Positions 13,538 through 27,700 of a DNA stretch of 64,000 nucleotides are shown piece after piece. The position numbers and the translations under genes are program-made. The notes beneath the pieces were generated by a model. That model was not told the DNA's origin, ran no database searches, and worked only from the letters and a program-made list of their open reading frames with translations. The stretch is taken from assembly GCA_964035545.1 (NCBI GenBank), contig OZ037767.1, forward strand, positions 28,997,628-29,061,627, read 5' to 3'. Source of the DNA: Bugula neritina (Eukaryota > Bryozoa > Gymnolaemata > Cheilostomatida > Bugulidae). The first letter of the stretch is position 1. Each line of letters starts with the position of its first letter.

Positions 13538-14580
13538 CGATAAGAAACCTCTCGGCTCCTCAATTTGTTGCTCAGCAACAACTACATATAAGACGATAAT
13601 TAACTTGAAAACAATTTAATAGAACTCGCAAAATTAATTAAAAAATATAAAATATGTATAAAAAATTTTTTGAAAATGAGAAATTAATTTTTTTGCTACA
13701 GAATTGCAAAAAAATTATTATTGATATTTATGTAATATTTTCAGAAAATTAATTTTTAAAAACTGACTTGGTAAACCACTAAATAAAAAAAATCAGGCAA
13801 TATTAGTACTTACGATTTAGCTGTTGTGAGCTTTTACCACTAGAGAACCCAAAATATGTCACCGGGTTTAAACAATCAAGTAAGCCTTCACTTGTGTGTG
13901 AAGGAAAGAAAGACATGATTAAAGTGTTGATAGTGTAGACTGTACCAGAACAGTGAAAGCTGACCGCATGGGGTACAGGTTGCATACAAACTGCTCTGCC
14001 CACACTCACTGGCTCCTATATATGGCTTTCTCATCTTCCCACACTCTCTAAACATCCAAACAAAATTTTGCTTTCAATTTATTAGGATTGCTGAAACACA
14101 CGGTCACCCAATTATAATGCATTTGCTACAGTTGGCTTCTCTCAGTGATGATGCAGACTTTGTAGCTATAAGTTGCTGAAACTCTGCCAACTTTTCACTA
14201 CACGCTCGTTGGGTGTCAACCATTGTTAACACTTCTCAATTAAAAAGGTGTTAACTAAACTGCAAATAACGCAAACCAGTAATTATATAATTATGATTAA
14301 AGTATTAAGTTTCTATGTCTTCAATGAATAGTTATAAAATGAAATGTGATTTTGAAGTGCCACATCAATGGAGGTCACATTTTTTCCACACATTAACACA
14401 CATTGATCCAGAGCAGCCGTCTGATAGTAGATGGTATGCTGCCAAACAATGTCTCGGCAGCATTAGGAGCTGCAAGGCTGCATCATCTGTTTGTGACCTG
14501 AAATTTGTCAGGATATACATACTATACCCAAACACAGTACCACACAGGTAAAGGTGAGTAGAGAAATAAGTAAATACCCT
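13538..14580. other. Region upstream of the P450 gene
   Basis: AT-rich, with no supportable exon. It should contain the P450 promoter and 5' UTR. I cannot point to a convincing TATA box or transcription start. Confidence 0.45.
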
Positions 14581-14654
14581 CCCCCTACCCCTCCCCTACC
14601 CCTCCCCTACCCCTCCCCTTCCCCCTCTTTCTCCCTCTTCCCACCTCTCCCCCA
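14577..14654. repeat. Polypyrimidine C-rich tandem repeat
   Basis: Repeats of ctcccctaccc grade into cttcccc/ctcttt tracts. The strand is purely pyrimidine-rich, and the complement could form G-quadruplex or triplex structures. It differs from the telomere repeat CCCTAA. Confidence 0.75.
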
Positions 14655-15299
14655 CAGGCAAACAATGACAGGCAGATAATTAGTAAATCAAAGTGAATCA
14701 AACCCAGACTTGATGATATTGTTGATTTTTGCAGATATAAGTACTGAGCCTATTATACTGTACAGTTGCAATAGATTTACTAATGTAAAACATTTACCTT
14801 GATAACATCATATATAATATATTAAAATGCAAACAAATTGACTATGTTTAAAATACCCATAATTTTAAGGAACTTTTGGTCTGATCAGCTGTCTATTGAT
14901 ATCTTGGATATGCTTTCTTGCTGAGGCTACAGAATAGCGTTTCTAAACTTCTCAATAGCTATTTAAACTTTTGTCAAAAATTCTTTTAAAAATTTTGCCA
15001 TTACTTAGTATTCACAGAGTTTCTGATTGGTCCCCATATGTAAGCTAAAAATAAGTCCAGTTTTTGTGTTTAACATTTTGCAAGAGTTGCATCAGAGTAT
15101 TCTTTTATTTCCAAAGAAACAGCATTTTAATCCTTCATACTTTACTTAAACTAGCTGTGTCACTGCGGAATGGAGATTTAAATATATTTGAATTTAAACC
15201 GGGATTGTGCAATGTGACATTCAATTATTAATTTTTAATGTGAAAACCACCCCAAATCTCCAACTGACAGGTCAATATTAGAGTCATTCAGCCCCTAAC

Positions 15300-15330
15300 C
15301 TGGGGGTGGGGGGGGGGGGAAGGAGGGCTT
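15300..15330 (+). repeat. G-rich homopolymer tract
   Basis: The tract tgggggtggggggggggg followed by aaggaggg gives more than four runs of three or more G, enough for a G-quadruplex. Surroundings are non-coding. Confidence 0.6.
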
Positions 15331-15599
15331 TTTTAATCTTGTGATTGAAGTAAAAACGGAAAAATTTCTTTATTGTACATATTTTACTTCTAAATACCAA
15401 AAAAGGCAGTGAACTACTAAATGTAGACATAAATGCATATAAAGGAAAGAAGTAAAAGAACTTTTGCTTTTTGATTTAAAATTTAAAAGATTTTGCAAAT
15501 TATTGCTTTGGCAAGACTTGTGTGTAAGCAAAATAAACTTTCACCAACTTAGCCTGTGGAGTCTTATGAGAGCTTTAGGTTTTGGCACTTCGTTTGCCG

Positions 15600-15703
15600 C
15601 AAGAATTCATACTAGATGTTTTAAGAACTCATACTAGATGCTGTATGAACTCTTACTAGATGCTGTATGAACCCATACTACATGTTTTAAGAACTCGTAC
15701 TAC
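15600..15703. repeat. Imperfect tandem repeat, about 24 bp x 4
   Basis: Units with core gaactcatactagatg alternate with ttttaa or ctgtat. This is a short minisatellite in gene-free DNA. Confidence 0.7.
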
Positions 15704-15890
15704 GTAAGTGTCAAAATTTAGACTGCGCTATTTAAACATTGCTATTAATTATGCAATATTCATGACTTTTATGAATTTAGTTATAAATCTCAGGTTTATG
15801 CAATCTGACGTCACGCTTATGAATAATTTAAATTGATGCAATCATAAGAATAGCCACTATTACACAGCATATTCTGGTGTTGTCAGCATT

Positions 15891-15987
15891 TATAGACTAC
15901 TTTGTAAGCAAAGAGCATATCTACAATATTCATATATAATATATATAAATATTGTAGGTATGCTCTTTGCTTACAAAGTAGTCTATA
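15891..15987. repeat. Long hairpin: 40-bp arms, 17-nt loop
   Basis: Arm 15891-15930 (starts tatagactactttgtaagc) and arm 15948-15987 are complementary at 39 of 40 positions around a 17-nt AT loop. It could be a tiny inverted-repeat element (TA occurs at both edges), a pre-miRNA-like transcript or another structured DNA. No flanking gene explains it. Confidence 0.85.
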
Positions 15988-16275
15988 ATATTATTATACA
16001 GTATATGCTTGTTGTAGCTGCAGACCTAGTAAGAGTTCACAATAAAAGGAGTTTATTTAGTGAGGAGGCGTGGGCGTGTATACACATTACTGTGTATAAT
16101 TATTATCACAGTGCCTTCGTATAGATCTACATTATAGTCATCTATTTAATAGATTTCTAGCAAATAAAAGTTAGATGAAATATTATAGTTGTGAGAATCA
16201 TAAACCAAACCTGAAGGTAAACCATATGTTGGTGGAACAGCAGGTTGTAATGCAGATCGTTACAATACAGCAGTT

Positions 16276-16565
16276 AATATAATATTATACATTATATGCT
16301 GTATATGCTGTTTATACAATATATAGAGCATATAATGTATATATGCTTTATGTACAGTATATAATATTATACATTATATGCTGTATATGCTGTTTATACA
16401 ATACATAGAGCATATAATGTATATATGCTTTATATACTTTACATGCAGTGTATACAGTATATACAGTATATACAGTATATACAGTATATATTGTATATAC
16501 AGTATATATTATATATACAACATATACAATATATACTGTATATAATGTATATAATGTATATAATG
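16276..16565. repeat. Duplicated 82-bp block and TATACAG array
   Basis: Two copies of an 82-bp block (core gctgtatatgctgtttatac) start near 16281 and 16363. They lead into a run of about ten tatacagtata units. The Tyr/Val/Thr-rich open frames over it are artefacts. Confidence 0.8.
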
Positions 16566-16569
16566 TATG

Positions 16570-17380
16570 TATACTACACTGCAATAAATTAGCAAATTGT
16601 AGCTGCAGCAGCAGATTATATAGCATATGTCAGCACAGCATATTCAAGCCTGAATTTAAAGGAATTTTCTCCTGGGCAGACTTTGCAACAGCTGACTCAA
16701 GGTGCTAAAGTCAGTCTCATTATGCTGCCTTTTGATCACAACTCATCAAGTGTTTTGGCAGCACTTGCTCTTGCCTTGATGCTGCCACCTATGAGCAACA
16801 GTATAATGACGTATTCTTAGGCAACTGCTGAAAAAAGCTGCAGCTGGTATGAAGTGATTTCATCATGTGATGTATAGAAGGCCATGTAACATTCTAACTA
16901 GATTGCTGTATTGTACTTTAGGTCAACTGGCGCCCGCGTCATGATGCGAGTTTTTGCCCTCAGCATACATTTCTTTCCTCCCAGTAACTGTTATTCGAAT
17001 TGCCATCTGCTATACATGGCTGCTGAAAAAATCGTGAAGTGCATTGACTGATCAGTAAAGCCATGTTGAGTAGCTGTTTGGGTATTTTGCTGATCAATAA
17101 GTCATTACATAGTCTAAATCCAGAAACATGATGTTACTGCAACAATTCTCATACTTATGGTTTATTAAACACAAAACCACCCACTATATTGTACATACAC
17201 CAAAAAAGTGAAAAATTAGCTATGCAGCTAAAACTTCTAATTGAGAATTAACAGCTTCAGACAAATTGTTTTAAGAGCTTTGTATTGCATTTATATTATG
17301 TGAATCAGCTATTAGTTTCATATATTGCATAATTGGAAAACATTTTTGTCATATCAAGCAATATCAAAGCATATCAATCT
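16570..17380. other. Gene-free, less AT-rich stretch
   Basis: No open frame with coding character, RNA gene or terminal repeats were found. It could be old repeat-derived sequence. Confidence 0.4.
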
Positions 17381-17384
17381 TCTA

Positions 17385-17557
17385 CACAGACACAACAGAG
17401 CTCTAACATAGACACAATAGAGCTCTAACACAGACACAATAGAGCTCTAACACAGACACAACAGAGCTATAACACAGACACAACAGAGCTCTAACACAGA
17501 CACAACAGAGCTTTAACACAGACACAACAGAGCCCTAACACAGACACAATAAAGACA
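17385..17557. repeat. Minisatellite, 22 bp x 8
   Basis: Eight units with core cagacacaacagagctctaa vary only at a few sites (acatag, aatag, gctat, gcttt, gccct). Non-coding. Confidence 0.9.
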
Positions 17558-17559
17558 CT

Positions 17560-18500
17560 AAGTATTTAGCAGGTGGTTTTCTGGTCTGCCTTCCTGCACT
17601 AAACACTCATTTGCTGACAACAAAATGACTTTATTTTGCTCCCAAAATGTTATTCTGATCATCCCAGACTGCTGTGGTTAGATTTTTTGCTTGTCAGACA
17701 CTTGTTATGACGCACAAATTTGGCAATAAATGTCCACTGGTGCAGGCCCATTGTTATTTTTGGTCCAAGCCAAGTTGTCCAAACAATGTAATGGTGACTT
17801 ACTGATATACAACATTCATTATCAGTTTTGGCAATGTTCCAAAAGAAGACCGCATTTTACATAACAATTAGCCAACCTGAAGTCTCGTTATGCCCATCTA
17901 GAACATGACGGAATGTAGCGTTTCCTGGTGCAGGTCAAAAGATAAGGTGATTCAAATGCATATATTAGAAAAGATTTTGTTGGACAAAAAAGATTTACTT
18001 GTAAGCTGTCATCAGCATTTGACAGCGCGGCACACCCAGGCTTGCCATTGAAACTCCACTTGAGCTGTTTAGACCCACTGGCCAGGATTATATATTTTAA
18101 TTGGCTAGGCCAATCCTAACAGACTTTCATGTCACCCACGTGAAACCAAAATAAAAATAGCGGAGGTTTGTTTGGACACATTTAAAAACTTTTTTGTAAT
18201 CTTTTCTGTTTGCCAATTAAATATCATACTAATTTTGCTGGTATATATGTGTATATAAATACTTTTTAGCAAAATGCATTCAATCTTTTGCATACTTGAG
18301 TTTCAATGTATTCTTCACTATCCATTTACTATTCTATTTTTATAGCCTTCAATTTGGTACAAGATCTAACCTCTACAAGGGTATGTTGAAGCCTACCAAA
18401 ACTTAAGAACTAGTGCTGAAAAAATAATACAATTTTTATGAGTCATCAAAATAGTGACAATACATAAATAACTCAACTCAACATTAGATGTATATTTTTT
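17560..18500. other. Intergenic region downstream of the large EGF gene
   Basis: No gene or repeat is seen. The AATAAA noted separately lies at its end. Confidence 0.45.
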
Positions 18501-18504
18501 TATT
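18499..18504 (-). terminator. Candidate polyadenylation signal of the EGF/IgGFc-binding gene
   Basis: The minus strand reads AATAAA about 205 nt downstream of the stop at 18708. Confidence 0.35.
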
Positions 18505-18707
18505 TCTCTCAGTAGAATAAAATAAAAAGCAATTTTTAAAATTGGTTTACTGAATAATAAATTAAAAATAATTACTAGAAACTAGCACATCTCATAATAA
18601 ATTTTTCCACAAAAAAGTTTACAAACAAACCGGCATTACAGAATTTAAAACTTATTATGTATTTTAATACAAAGTTACATGAGTGGCACTAGCAGATGTT
18701 GAAGAGA

Positions 18708-21700
18708 TCAAGCTCGGAATTTCCCCAGGGCCATAGCTGCCGGGAAGCCATACGACTCCCTGTCGTCATAACCATAGACGATACACTGGAAGTTGGTGCC
18801 CTGATTGTTCCGAATGATGTTGGTGCCGTGGGAGATGACCACAACGGCTCCAACCAAGTCAGCGTCAGCACTATCTCGAGATTTTGGCAGCATGGTCCAT
18901 GGTGTAACAAACTTAGTGATTGGTTGTTGATTTAGCTGAATGTATTCTTCCTCGCCAGCTTTAGCGACCAGAAGGGCGTATGTGGTCTGGTAGGGTTGGG
19001 GTTCAAAGTTCAGCCCTCCGGTGTACTGTGGTGTGTTCAGGAAGAAGTTGTTAGTGAACTGAGAGATGGGCGGGATAGTCATAGTGACAGGGTCGTGATA
19101 CGTCTCGTTCTACAATCATACAGTAAATTGTATAGAAAAAACATATAATCATATCAAATGCTATAACTACATGTATACTATCATCATAATATATTTGATA
19201 GAATCTGTATTATTCTGTATTCCATTTGTGTTACTTGTGTACCAATATTTAATAAATATGATCTTATAGCAATAATCAAATAATGCACAACCGTGTACAT
19301 GCTACTAAGAAATTATACTAATAATATCCAATTATATTATATACAAATCTATAAGTATGCTATATTTTGAAAAAAAGCATACAACAGTTGAATATAAACT
19401 AATTTCTGTAAATGCAAAATAAGCTCAAAACAGATACATTGATTCAATAGAATGCATTTGGTAATATTCCCTTTCACTAAATAAGTTGAAAAAGTAACTT
19501 CTTTACTAATTCTGATTTATATAACATACTAGTGGCAATTTTATCCTTAACAATAATATAGGAACAACTGACCAATTTAAACTTGCACATTTCATAAGCA
19601 GTAGAGATGATTAATGCTGCTTATTCACCTAATAAAGGTTTGCTGCAGGGAAGTTGATAAACACTAACAGCTGAGGGGGGTATCTAATTACATAGCAGAG
19701 CAGGAAATGCTTATTAAAACACGTCATCCACTTCCCTCTACCAGGCTGTTTGGCAAAGAGGCCAAAATTCAATTTTGAAAAGTTTGCAATAGACGAATAC
19801 AAGCCCTTGTTTAATTTAGTGATAGGTAAATGAAAGCTTTAATATTATTGGCTGATGGGTATGTTATTGAAATCTAAACACTTACTTTATACAAGTATTC
19901 TCTGTCTTGAGATTTGGTTAGTTGAGTTACAAACACTGGCTTCTCACACTTCAACCTGTACATGCCGTTTGAGGGGATGTCTATGATTCTATGATACCGC
20001 CCTTCCAAGGGCAAACTCAGCTTTTCTGGAATCTTAAAAAAATTATAAATAAAATTTGGTACACAAGCTAAAAACCTGCTCATGATTATATTAAACCGAT
20101 AGCTTTTCTCACCTATTCACACAACAACAATTTATATTAAATAGTTGCAATCATTTTGTCACACAGTTTCAGGTAAAGTTTTTCCAGATGTAATTAGCAA
20201 TGTTTGACAGCAAACTACTACAAGTTGAATAATGAATCATTACCAATAGTAAGACAAAGGTTGGATGAAAATTCTCAAACATTTAAAAGGCTACTATTTA
20301 TCTACTAACTAATAGTTCTAGCATTTGAGAACTCAAGCTACTACATTATCTTTTAAATTTTAAGAGCTCAAGCAATAGTTGATGTTGTATTGAGACTGTT
20401 TTGTAGTCTTTTGCTGCGAGACTACAAAACAGGGCTAAGTACAGAGCTGGGTGCAAAGAAGATGAAAAACTCTATTGAATTAGAAATTGTTTTCACATTA
20501 AAATTTGCATAAAATTAAAACTACTTCAAAAGTGAAAAAAGTATTTACAATATAAATTGTCATTCATAGTATTTTGCAACATTCAAAGATTAAAATTGTG
20601 GTAAATGTTACAAATTAACCAGAATAAATATATAGCTGATTAGCTAAAACCATGAGAGCACAACCTCATATAGCAATACCGCAAGAAAGAAATACATGAA
20701 ATAAAATAACAAAAACGCAAAATCTTAACATCTCCGGAAAAATGATCATCAATCAAGAAAAGTTACAAGCAAAAACTTAGTTTCTATCAATCAGTCAAAT
20801 AATTACACCCACATTTACATGTAACCAGCAATCAAACACAACTCAGTGGTGTGCCAGTAAATTCCATCAGTTTGCAAGATCGTGACTTTGCAATGTATTC
20901 TTACAAGATGCAACAAGTCATCAATTTAATTAAATTTCGAAAGTAAGACGATGATAGCGAGAAAGAGGGTTGGTGGGTTGTCCTACACTGCATTGTTGAC
21001 TATTTACAGTTTTAATAAATTGATAATTTTATTTGCATGAAAGCATTTACTTGTGTAAATGTGCGATTATCTTTGAAATTTAGTTGTATTGTGTAAACGG
21101 GCCATGTTATATTATAAACAGTATATATAGGCATGCAGCAGTAAAATAATGCATTATGAATTTTCCCAGGCATTGTAGCTTAAAGCAGTAAAGCTTGTAG
21201 AAATATAATGTAAAGATGAAACAAGCACTTGTCTATTGATGTCACTCCATCTACATATGCAAGACAGCAATGATATTCTATTTCGCAGCCAATTATCAAC
21301 TACCTACACCCTAAGTAACTATGCAGTTTGCTAGCGTTTTACATTTTGAAGGTTATTTCTAATTTACCTTGAAAAAATGTCAACTGCAAGTCAGTGCTGC
21401 AAATCATTTGGAATAGGAATCGATGCGATCTATAAATACTTTTTAAAATTAAATGTTTGGTGCAAACCGGAGAGCTAAAATACATTTTTTTTATAAAATT
21501 CAAACTACAAAATAGAAAATTGATGAAATCCTGAACAATTTGCATAATTCTTGAGTCAATTCGGCCGAGTTAAAAACACTCTGTGAGCTCCAACAGGATT
21601 TCAAGAGAATGACGCTAGGTCACTCCATCCTGTTCCTGTAAAGTTCTCTTAACTTCTCCATGCAAGGAGATAACATGCAAAATGACCTTTGCCTTTTACC

Positions 21701-24700
21701 TGTTACAAGATTTGAACCTTCCTGTCACTGTGTTACTCATACTCTTTGGAAACACTAAAAGAGGTTCCTACAGTAAGTACAAAATATTGTACATGATAAA
21801 TACGCTGCAGATAATCACCTCTGGCTCTTGCTGCTGATTACCAAACTTCCTGTAGAAATGGCAGATCGTACTTTCACCATTGACAGCCATGATCTGTAGT
21901 AAGTCACCAACAACTCGGTGAGGGACGGATACTATAGCAAAGTCTGTACCCCACCTACAAGTTTGCACTAAATATTTAGAAACTTAGGCAATGCAAAAGT
22001 AGTATATGATCAATTTATAGATTATATTTTCATAAAAAAACAGAAGTAATTAAAATTTAAATGTAGTAAATAATGTGACAGCTTTGACGTTCACTCACAT
22101 CACTCTACCACATGACTAGCTAAATATAAATAATTCATTAATATTATAGGCGAAGTAAACCCACATAATGACATGACTCAAGTAATGTACTAATAAGGAA
22201 CAAGCACCAGTACTGAGGGGGAGTATGGCATACCATCTAGTACCATATATTCACCTGTCTCTAGGAAGTATTTGCTCAATCAAATGGTCTCGTGACTTTC
22301 CATATATGTCGGGTACCCAAGCCCTGACATTGCCCGAGAATATGTGTATTGGTTTGGAGGAGATAACCTCTGTACCCGTGAGGTCTAGCCTGCATTCTCT
22401 AAAGGAGGGTCTGCCATCGCACCTTGCTTGCACTTGGAACGTGTCGAAAGCATTCAGCTTAGTCTTATACACCGAGCCTGCAGCAGAAACTACAAGTTGT
22501 CAACCAAAAGGCTTCTGAAAAGAATCCACTCGAGAAAAATTAATGCAGATTGAGCAGGCAAATTTGTCGAGCAAGAGGAAATGAAATGTTGCAATAATTT
22601 TGGCATACTCGCCTTTCTTGTTGTAAGGACTGGGCAAATTGTTGTCATCGGCAAGCGTCATAGTAATCTCCGTGTCATCATACAGTCCAACTATGGCGAA
22701 CTGGGTGGCGATGTGCGCCGGAGCATAACTGGACGTTTGGAACTCAGTACCAGCCTAGAAATAACGGAACACGTAATTAGTGAGAGAACAATTAGTTGAC
22801 ATGTTTATGAACATGTTGTGAGAAACTTGCCAACTAGTCTTTGGCAAGCGACTTGGACGACTCCATACTTTGACATCTTCAAACATGGCTGACAATTTAT
22901 GGCTGTTTTTATCTGGCATTAAAATGGCAATTCAAAAATGTAAATTTAAAGCAACAATGTAATTTTACCTTTTCATCTGGAAGAGCAAGAAAACCATCTG
23001 CGGTCCACCTGTCTTTATTAATACCATAGACAGAAATACTTCTATTATTCACTTCCGTTATCCTGATAGCCAACTGTTCCAGCCCTGTACCGTTTTGCAT
23101 AAGGCACCGTTCCAAAGGAAACCTAAGGACATAAATTAGCTTCAGAACTACATGCCCAAACTAGTCTTACATAATAAATCATGACTAACTATGGTAACGG
23201 ATGTTGGAAAAGAGGCAAAAATATTCAAGAAACATAAAAATCGTGCCAACTGAGCAAATTGGAGAAACATTGAAATAACAAAAATATTGTAAGGCAAGCG
23301 ATCAATGAGCAGTTTAATTTGTAATTTAGCAATTGGTGATATTCTTAAAAAAATGAATTATTTTCGACAAACTAAAATTTACTTGAGGCTAAAAGTTACG
23401 TTAGAGAATCTACAGTTTGGCAGAATGCAAGATGGACGAACCTGTAGACAGTTTTGGCCTCAACAATTACTGTCTCATTGACGAAGCAGTAGTGGTTGAA
23501 AGGCAGCCCCGGAGTGCTAACTCTGACAGTCCTATCGCCATCGTTCCAGACAGCGCTGCTGAAATATATCTCCAGAGGGATCTCCTTGAAGGACTTTTCA
23601 GTGTCATTTTCTTCAAACACGACTGTGAAAGCGTGACCAGACGATGGGTTGCCTATTTTACACTGCACGTTCCCTTGAGGATCGTCGTTGTCTACACACA
23701 CTTCTTGGTCACCATAGCAACTGTTACAGTCACATTTGTTAGTCACTCCTAAAACAGCAGGTCCCAGTGAGTCAGCTGATACAAGGTGTCACAGGGTGTG
23801 ACGAGGTGTCACAAGGTGTGACAAGCACCTGTTTTGCGTGACATACTTGAAGAAATCAGAAAGAAGTCCGCAAAAGAAGTTTAACAAGAAATAAAAACTT
23901 TGACTGAATAGAGAAGATAAATTTTAAGAAAAACAGAAACAAACGTATCATAAGACTTAACCATCATTCCTAGAGTGATTTTGAAATTCATTTTTAATTG
24001 AAAGGAAATAACAAAACCAATATTGAGTTGCTGCAGTTTTTTCTGCAACAATAGTTTGCACAGTGGCATACCAATATATTACGTAATATATCCTACTAAC
24101 ATAATATAATACAATATATTACATATATCTTACTATACTAATATATTACAATATAACTCACTATTCAGACAGCCCCGTTCCCCTTCTCTGCTGTACATAC
24201 AAGAGGGGCACCTGCACTCCTCCCTCTCTGTGATGGTGTCTATCACACACTCCTCATAGCCTATGCAGTCACACTTACACACAGCTGTACCTAGGGACGT
24301 GTCCTTACACAGCCCTGCTGGCTTGCATGGGTTGTTGCAGGCACAGCTACAATATCAAAGCTATTTAGTAGCATCACACACTGAGCTCTACTCTATTAGC
24401 AGTCAATGAGCTCTACACCAATAGCAGTCAATGAGCTCTACACCATTAGCAGACAATGAGCTATACACTACTAGCAGTCAATGAGCTCTACACCATTATA
24501 GTCAGCTGACACCCCTGACACATATTCAATTACACATACTCATATTTATAACAGCATACTGTTAGTTTTCGCTAGTCAGCCGGACAGGATTTTTGTGTAA
24601 CTTGATAACTGCATGGAAAATTCCTCTATTTTTAGAACGAAATTCATTTAAAATATTTGACACGATTTGTTAAAAAGAAAATAACTGCCGATATTGCAGA

Positions 24701-27700
24701 GTAAAGTTAGAAATGGGCAGAGTGAAACGTGGTTATCTTGACTTTCTGTAATCACATTTCACAGCTTCTACTGTATAAAGTTGGATCATGCCACACACAG
24801 GTATGGAGAAGAGCCTCACCTGTTGATCTTCTCACTGCAGGTTGGACCTGTGTAGCAAGATGGACAGGCACACGTGTGACTGTTACCAGAGTTGGTGCAC
24901 TCTTCATGCGACTGGCAGGAGTTAGCACACTCGCATGTCTCCATACGCACATCACACCTCTCTCCTGTCCAGCAGGCGTCACACACGCAGACGGGGCCGT
25001 ACTCAGACTCCCGACATTCACCGTAGTCTGAGCAGGGGTTGTTGCACGCACAACTGTCTACTTTCTCTGAACATTCTGGTCCTAGAAACGATGTATATGA
25101 GTGTGTTATAGAATTGTGTAGCACACATGTGTAATCCAAAAGCGATAAGTGGTATGAAACACTAATCAAGTGAATAGTTGAACTATTGATGCAAATTGAA
25201 CTTGATAGGTTATACAGCAGGTAGTACTTTTGATGTCATTCCAAAAAGGCATATAATATTGTATTTACACAAATAAAGGTTGCAGTCTATGAAATATATA
25301 TTTTATATACAAGATTGTCCAATAATTCTGTTAATAATGCGTATATGATACATTCCTGCAAAAAAGCAATCCATAATTATATAAAATAAAGATTCTGTTT
25401 TGAAAGACGACAATTTTTTTTATACTAAATCGATACATAAATGGTGTCGGGTGAAACGTAAAGGAAACCAAACAAGTTGAAACGCTCAACATAACTAGAA
25501 AGGCAATTACTGAAAATTAGTACCTAATAATAATCTAGGATGTGATGCCGGTGTTGCCAAACAAAAGCATTCCTAGTGTACGCAATATAGAGCTAGTTCA
25601 CTCACGATATGAATACACTTAGTTCTCAACTGCCTACCTGTATAGCAGTGCGGGCAAGAGCACTGGGGGCCGTCTTTTGAGTCTGTACACATTTCGTAAG
25701 TGTCACAGGGACTGTTACACTCGCAAGTATCTCTTCGGTCTCTGCACTGAGCTCCGGTGTTACAGGGATCTGTGCAATCATCACACATGAGGCCAGCAAT
25801 TGACTCCACACACGTGCCGTAGCCTACGCAGGGGTCACTACAATAACAGCTGGCCACTTTCTGGTCACAGTTGGCACCCTCATAGCAGGGGTTGGTGCAT
25901 CGGCAGCTCATTTCATAGTCAGCGTTCATGTAACACTCCTGGTTGGTTCCACATGGGTTGTTACATTCACAGGAGTTCACTCTATCAGTGCAGCCGGGGC
26001 CCGTGAAACATTGATCATCACAATAGCACTGAGGGTAACCTTCCTTCATATGGCAGGCCTCTCCCTCAAGACAGGCTGAGCATTCACATGACTGTACATC
26101 TGTGGCACATTCTAGCCCGGTTTTACACTTATCAGCGCAGGCACACTGTGGCTCGCCCCCTACCAGAGTGCACACTTCCCCGAGACCACAGGTCGTGCAG
26201 TCACAGGTCTTGAGTCTCTCTTCACAGCTGCTGCCGTAGTGACATGAGTCAGCGCAATAGCAAGACGGGCCGGTGCTGGTGTCGGAGCAGAGAGACCCAG
26301 CTTTACAAGGGTTGCTACACTCACAGCTCTGTACTTTCTCTGAGCAATATGGCCCGGTCCTGCATGGGTCCGAGCAATAGCAGTACAGCTCTCCGCTGTC
26401 ATTCACTCCACAATCTTGCTCAGCGTTGCAGGGGCTGTTACAGCGACATGTGTTGACATATTCTAGACACCCAGAGCCAGTGCGGCAGGAGTCCTCACAC
26501 CCACAGCTGAGCTCTTGGTAAGAGTCAACGGAGCATGTCTCACCTTCGGCACAAGGGTTGTTACACTCACAACTCTCCACTTTACTCAAACAGCCTTGAC
26601 CTGTGTAGCACTTGTCTTTACATTCGCAATGACTTTTAGTCCCGTCTGCTTTCGAAACACAGATCTCTTTAGAGCTACACGGGGAGCACGCGCAAGTGTT
26701 GACTAGCTCATCGCAATAGTCGCCTTGGTAACACGAGTCCTTGCACCTGCAGGCTAACTCGTACTGAGTGTTGAGATAGCACTCTTGCTGCTTGCTGCAT
26801 GGGTTGTTGCACTCGCAACTGTTTACAGTATCCAGGCAACCACGGCCAGTCTTACAAGGATCTGAACAGCTACAAGAAGGCTCTCCTTTCACCATGCTGC
26901 ATGTCTCACTCTTCCCACAAGGCATGCACTCGCAGGTGGTCAAAGTAGACTCACAGTTAGCCCCATATTTACAGGGATCTGCACATGTGCAGGTAGGGGG
27001 TGCACCTAGCACCCCGTCAATGCAAGTCTGCGTGGACGAGCAAGGATTCAGACACTCACATGTTTGCACAGTGTCGATACAGAAAGGGCTAGTCTTGCAT
27101 GGGTCCAAACAGTCACAACTCAACTGCCCATTGACTTCAGAGCAAACTTGGTCTGAGCTACATGGGTTGTAACATTCACATGTGTTTTTCCTCTGGGCGC
27201 ATCCTGGACCAAAGGAGCACTTGTCTTCGCAGAAACACTGGGGGAGATAATTACTATCCAGACGGCAAGACTCGCCCGGAGTACAGAGAGAGTTGCACTC
27301 ACAAGATTTGATTGGCTGATCACAGTAGTCTCCTTGAGTACATTTCTCACAGCCGCACACGGGGCCAGACTTGGTATCCTGACAAGACGCTAACAAATAC
27401 ACAACAGATTCAATCATCTTACCCAACAACACTTCGTATTGAAGTTAGCTTTTATGAAAAATATACAAGTTATTAGCAAAAACATAGAGCATGTTTAAAG
27501 CATGAGTTCACTCACCAGATTTAGGACAAGGGTTGCTACAAGCGCATGTCTTCTTACGAATGTTGCAACTCGGTCCCTCCCAGCACTCGTCACAGACGCA
27601 ATGATGAGTTCCTTTGTCTACGAGATCTTCACACTTCGAGTTCTTAGGGCACTGATTCTTGGTGCAGGCGCATGTGTCTTTCCCTGTAGTATGCGTTACT

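Noticed and set aside
13803-14009. Possible extra upstream exon of the P450 gene
   Set aside because: The frame lacks P450 character, and the anchor and hinge already begin at 13537.
14315-14551. A 78-residue open frame upstream of the P450 gene
   Set aside because: No homology, no splice context and no codon pattern; probably chance.
14577-14654. Interstitial telomere repeat
   Set aside because: The unit is ctcccctaccc rather than the animal telomere unit CCCTAA, and it is imperfect.
16348-16708. Tyr/Val/Thr-rich frames on both strands
   Set aside because: They arise from the tatacag repeat array and have no homology or splice support.
22600-22620. A GC-AG intron after exon 13 of the EGF/IgGFc-binding gene (AAG|GCGAGT)
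   Set aside because: The phase would not fit the next exon. The GTATGC donor two codons further on restores phase 1, so a normal GT-AG intron explains it.
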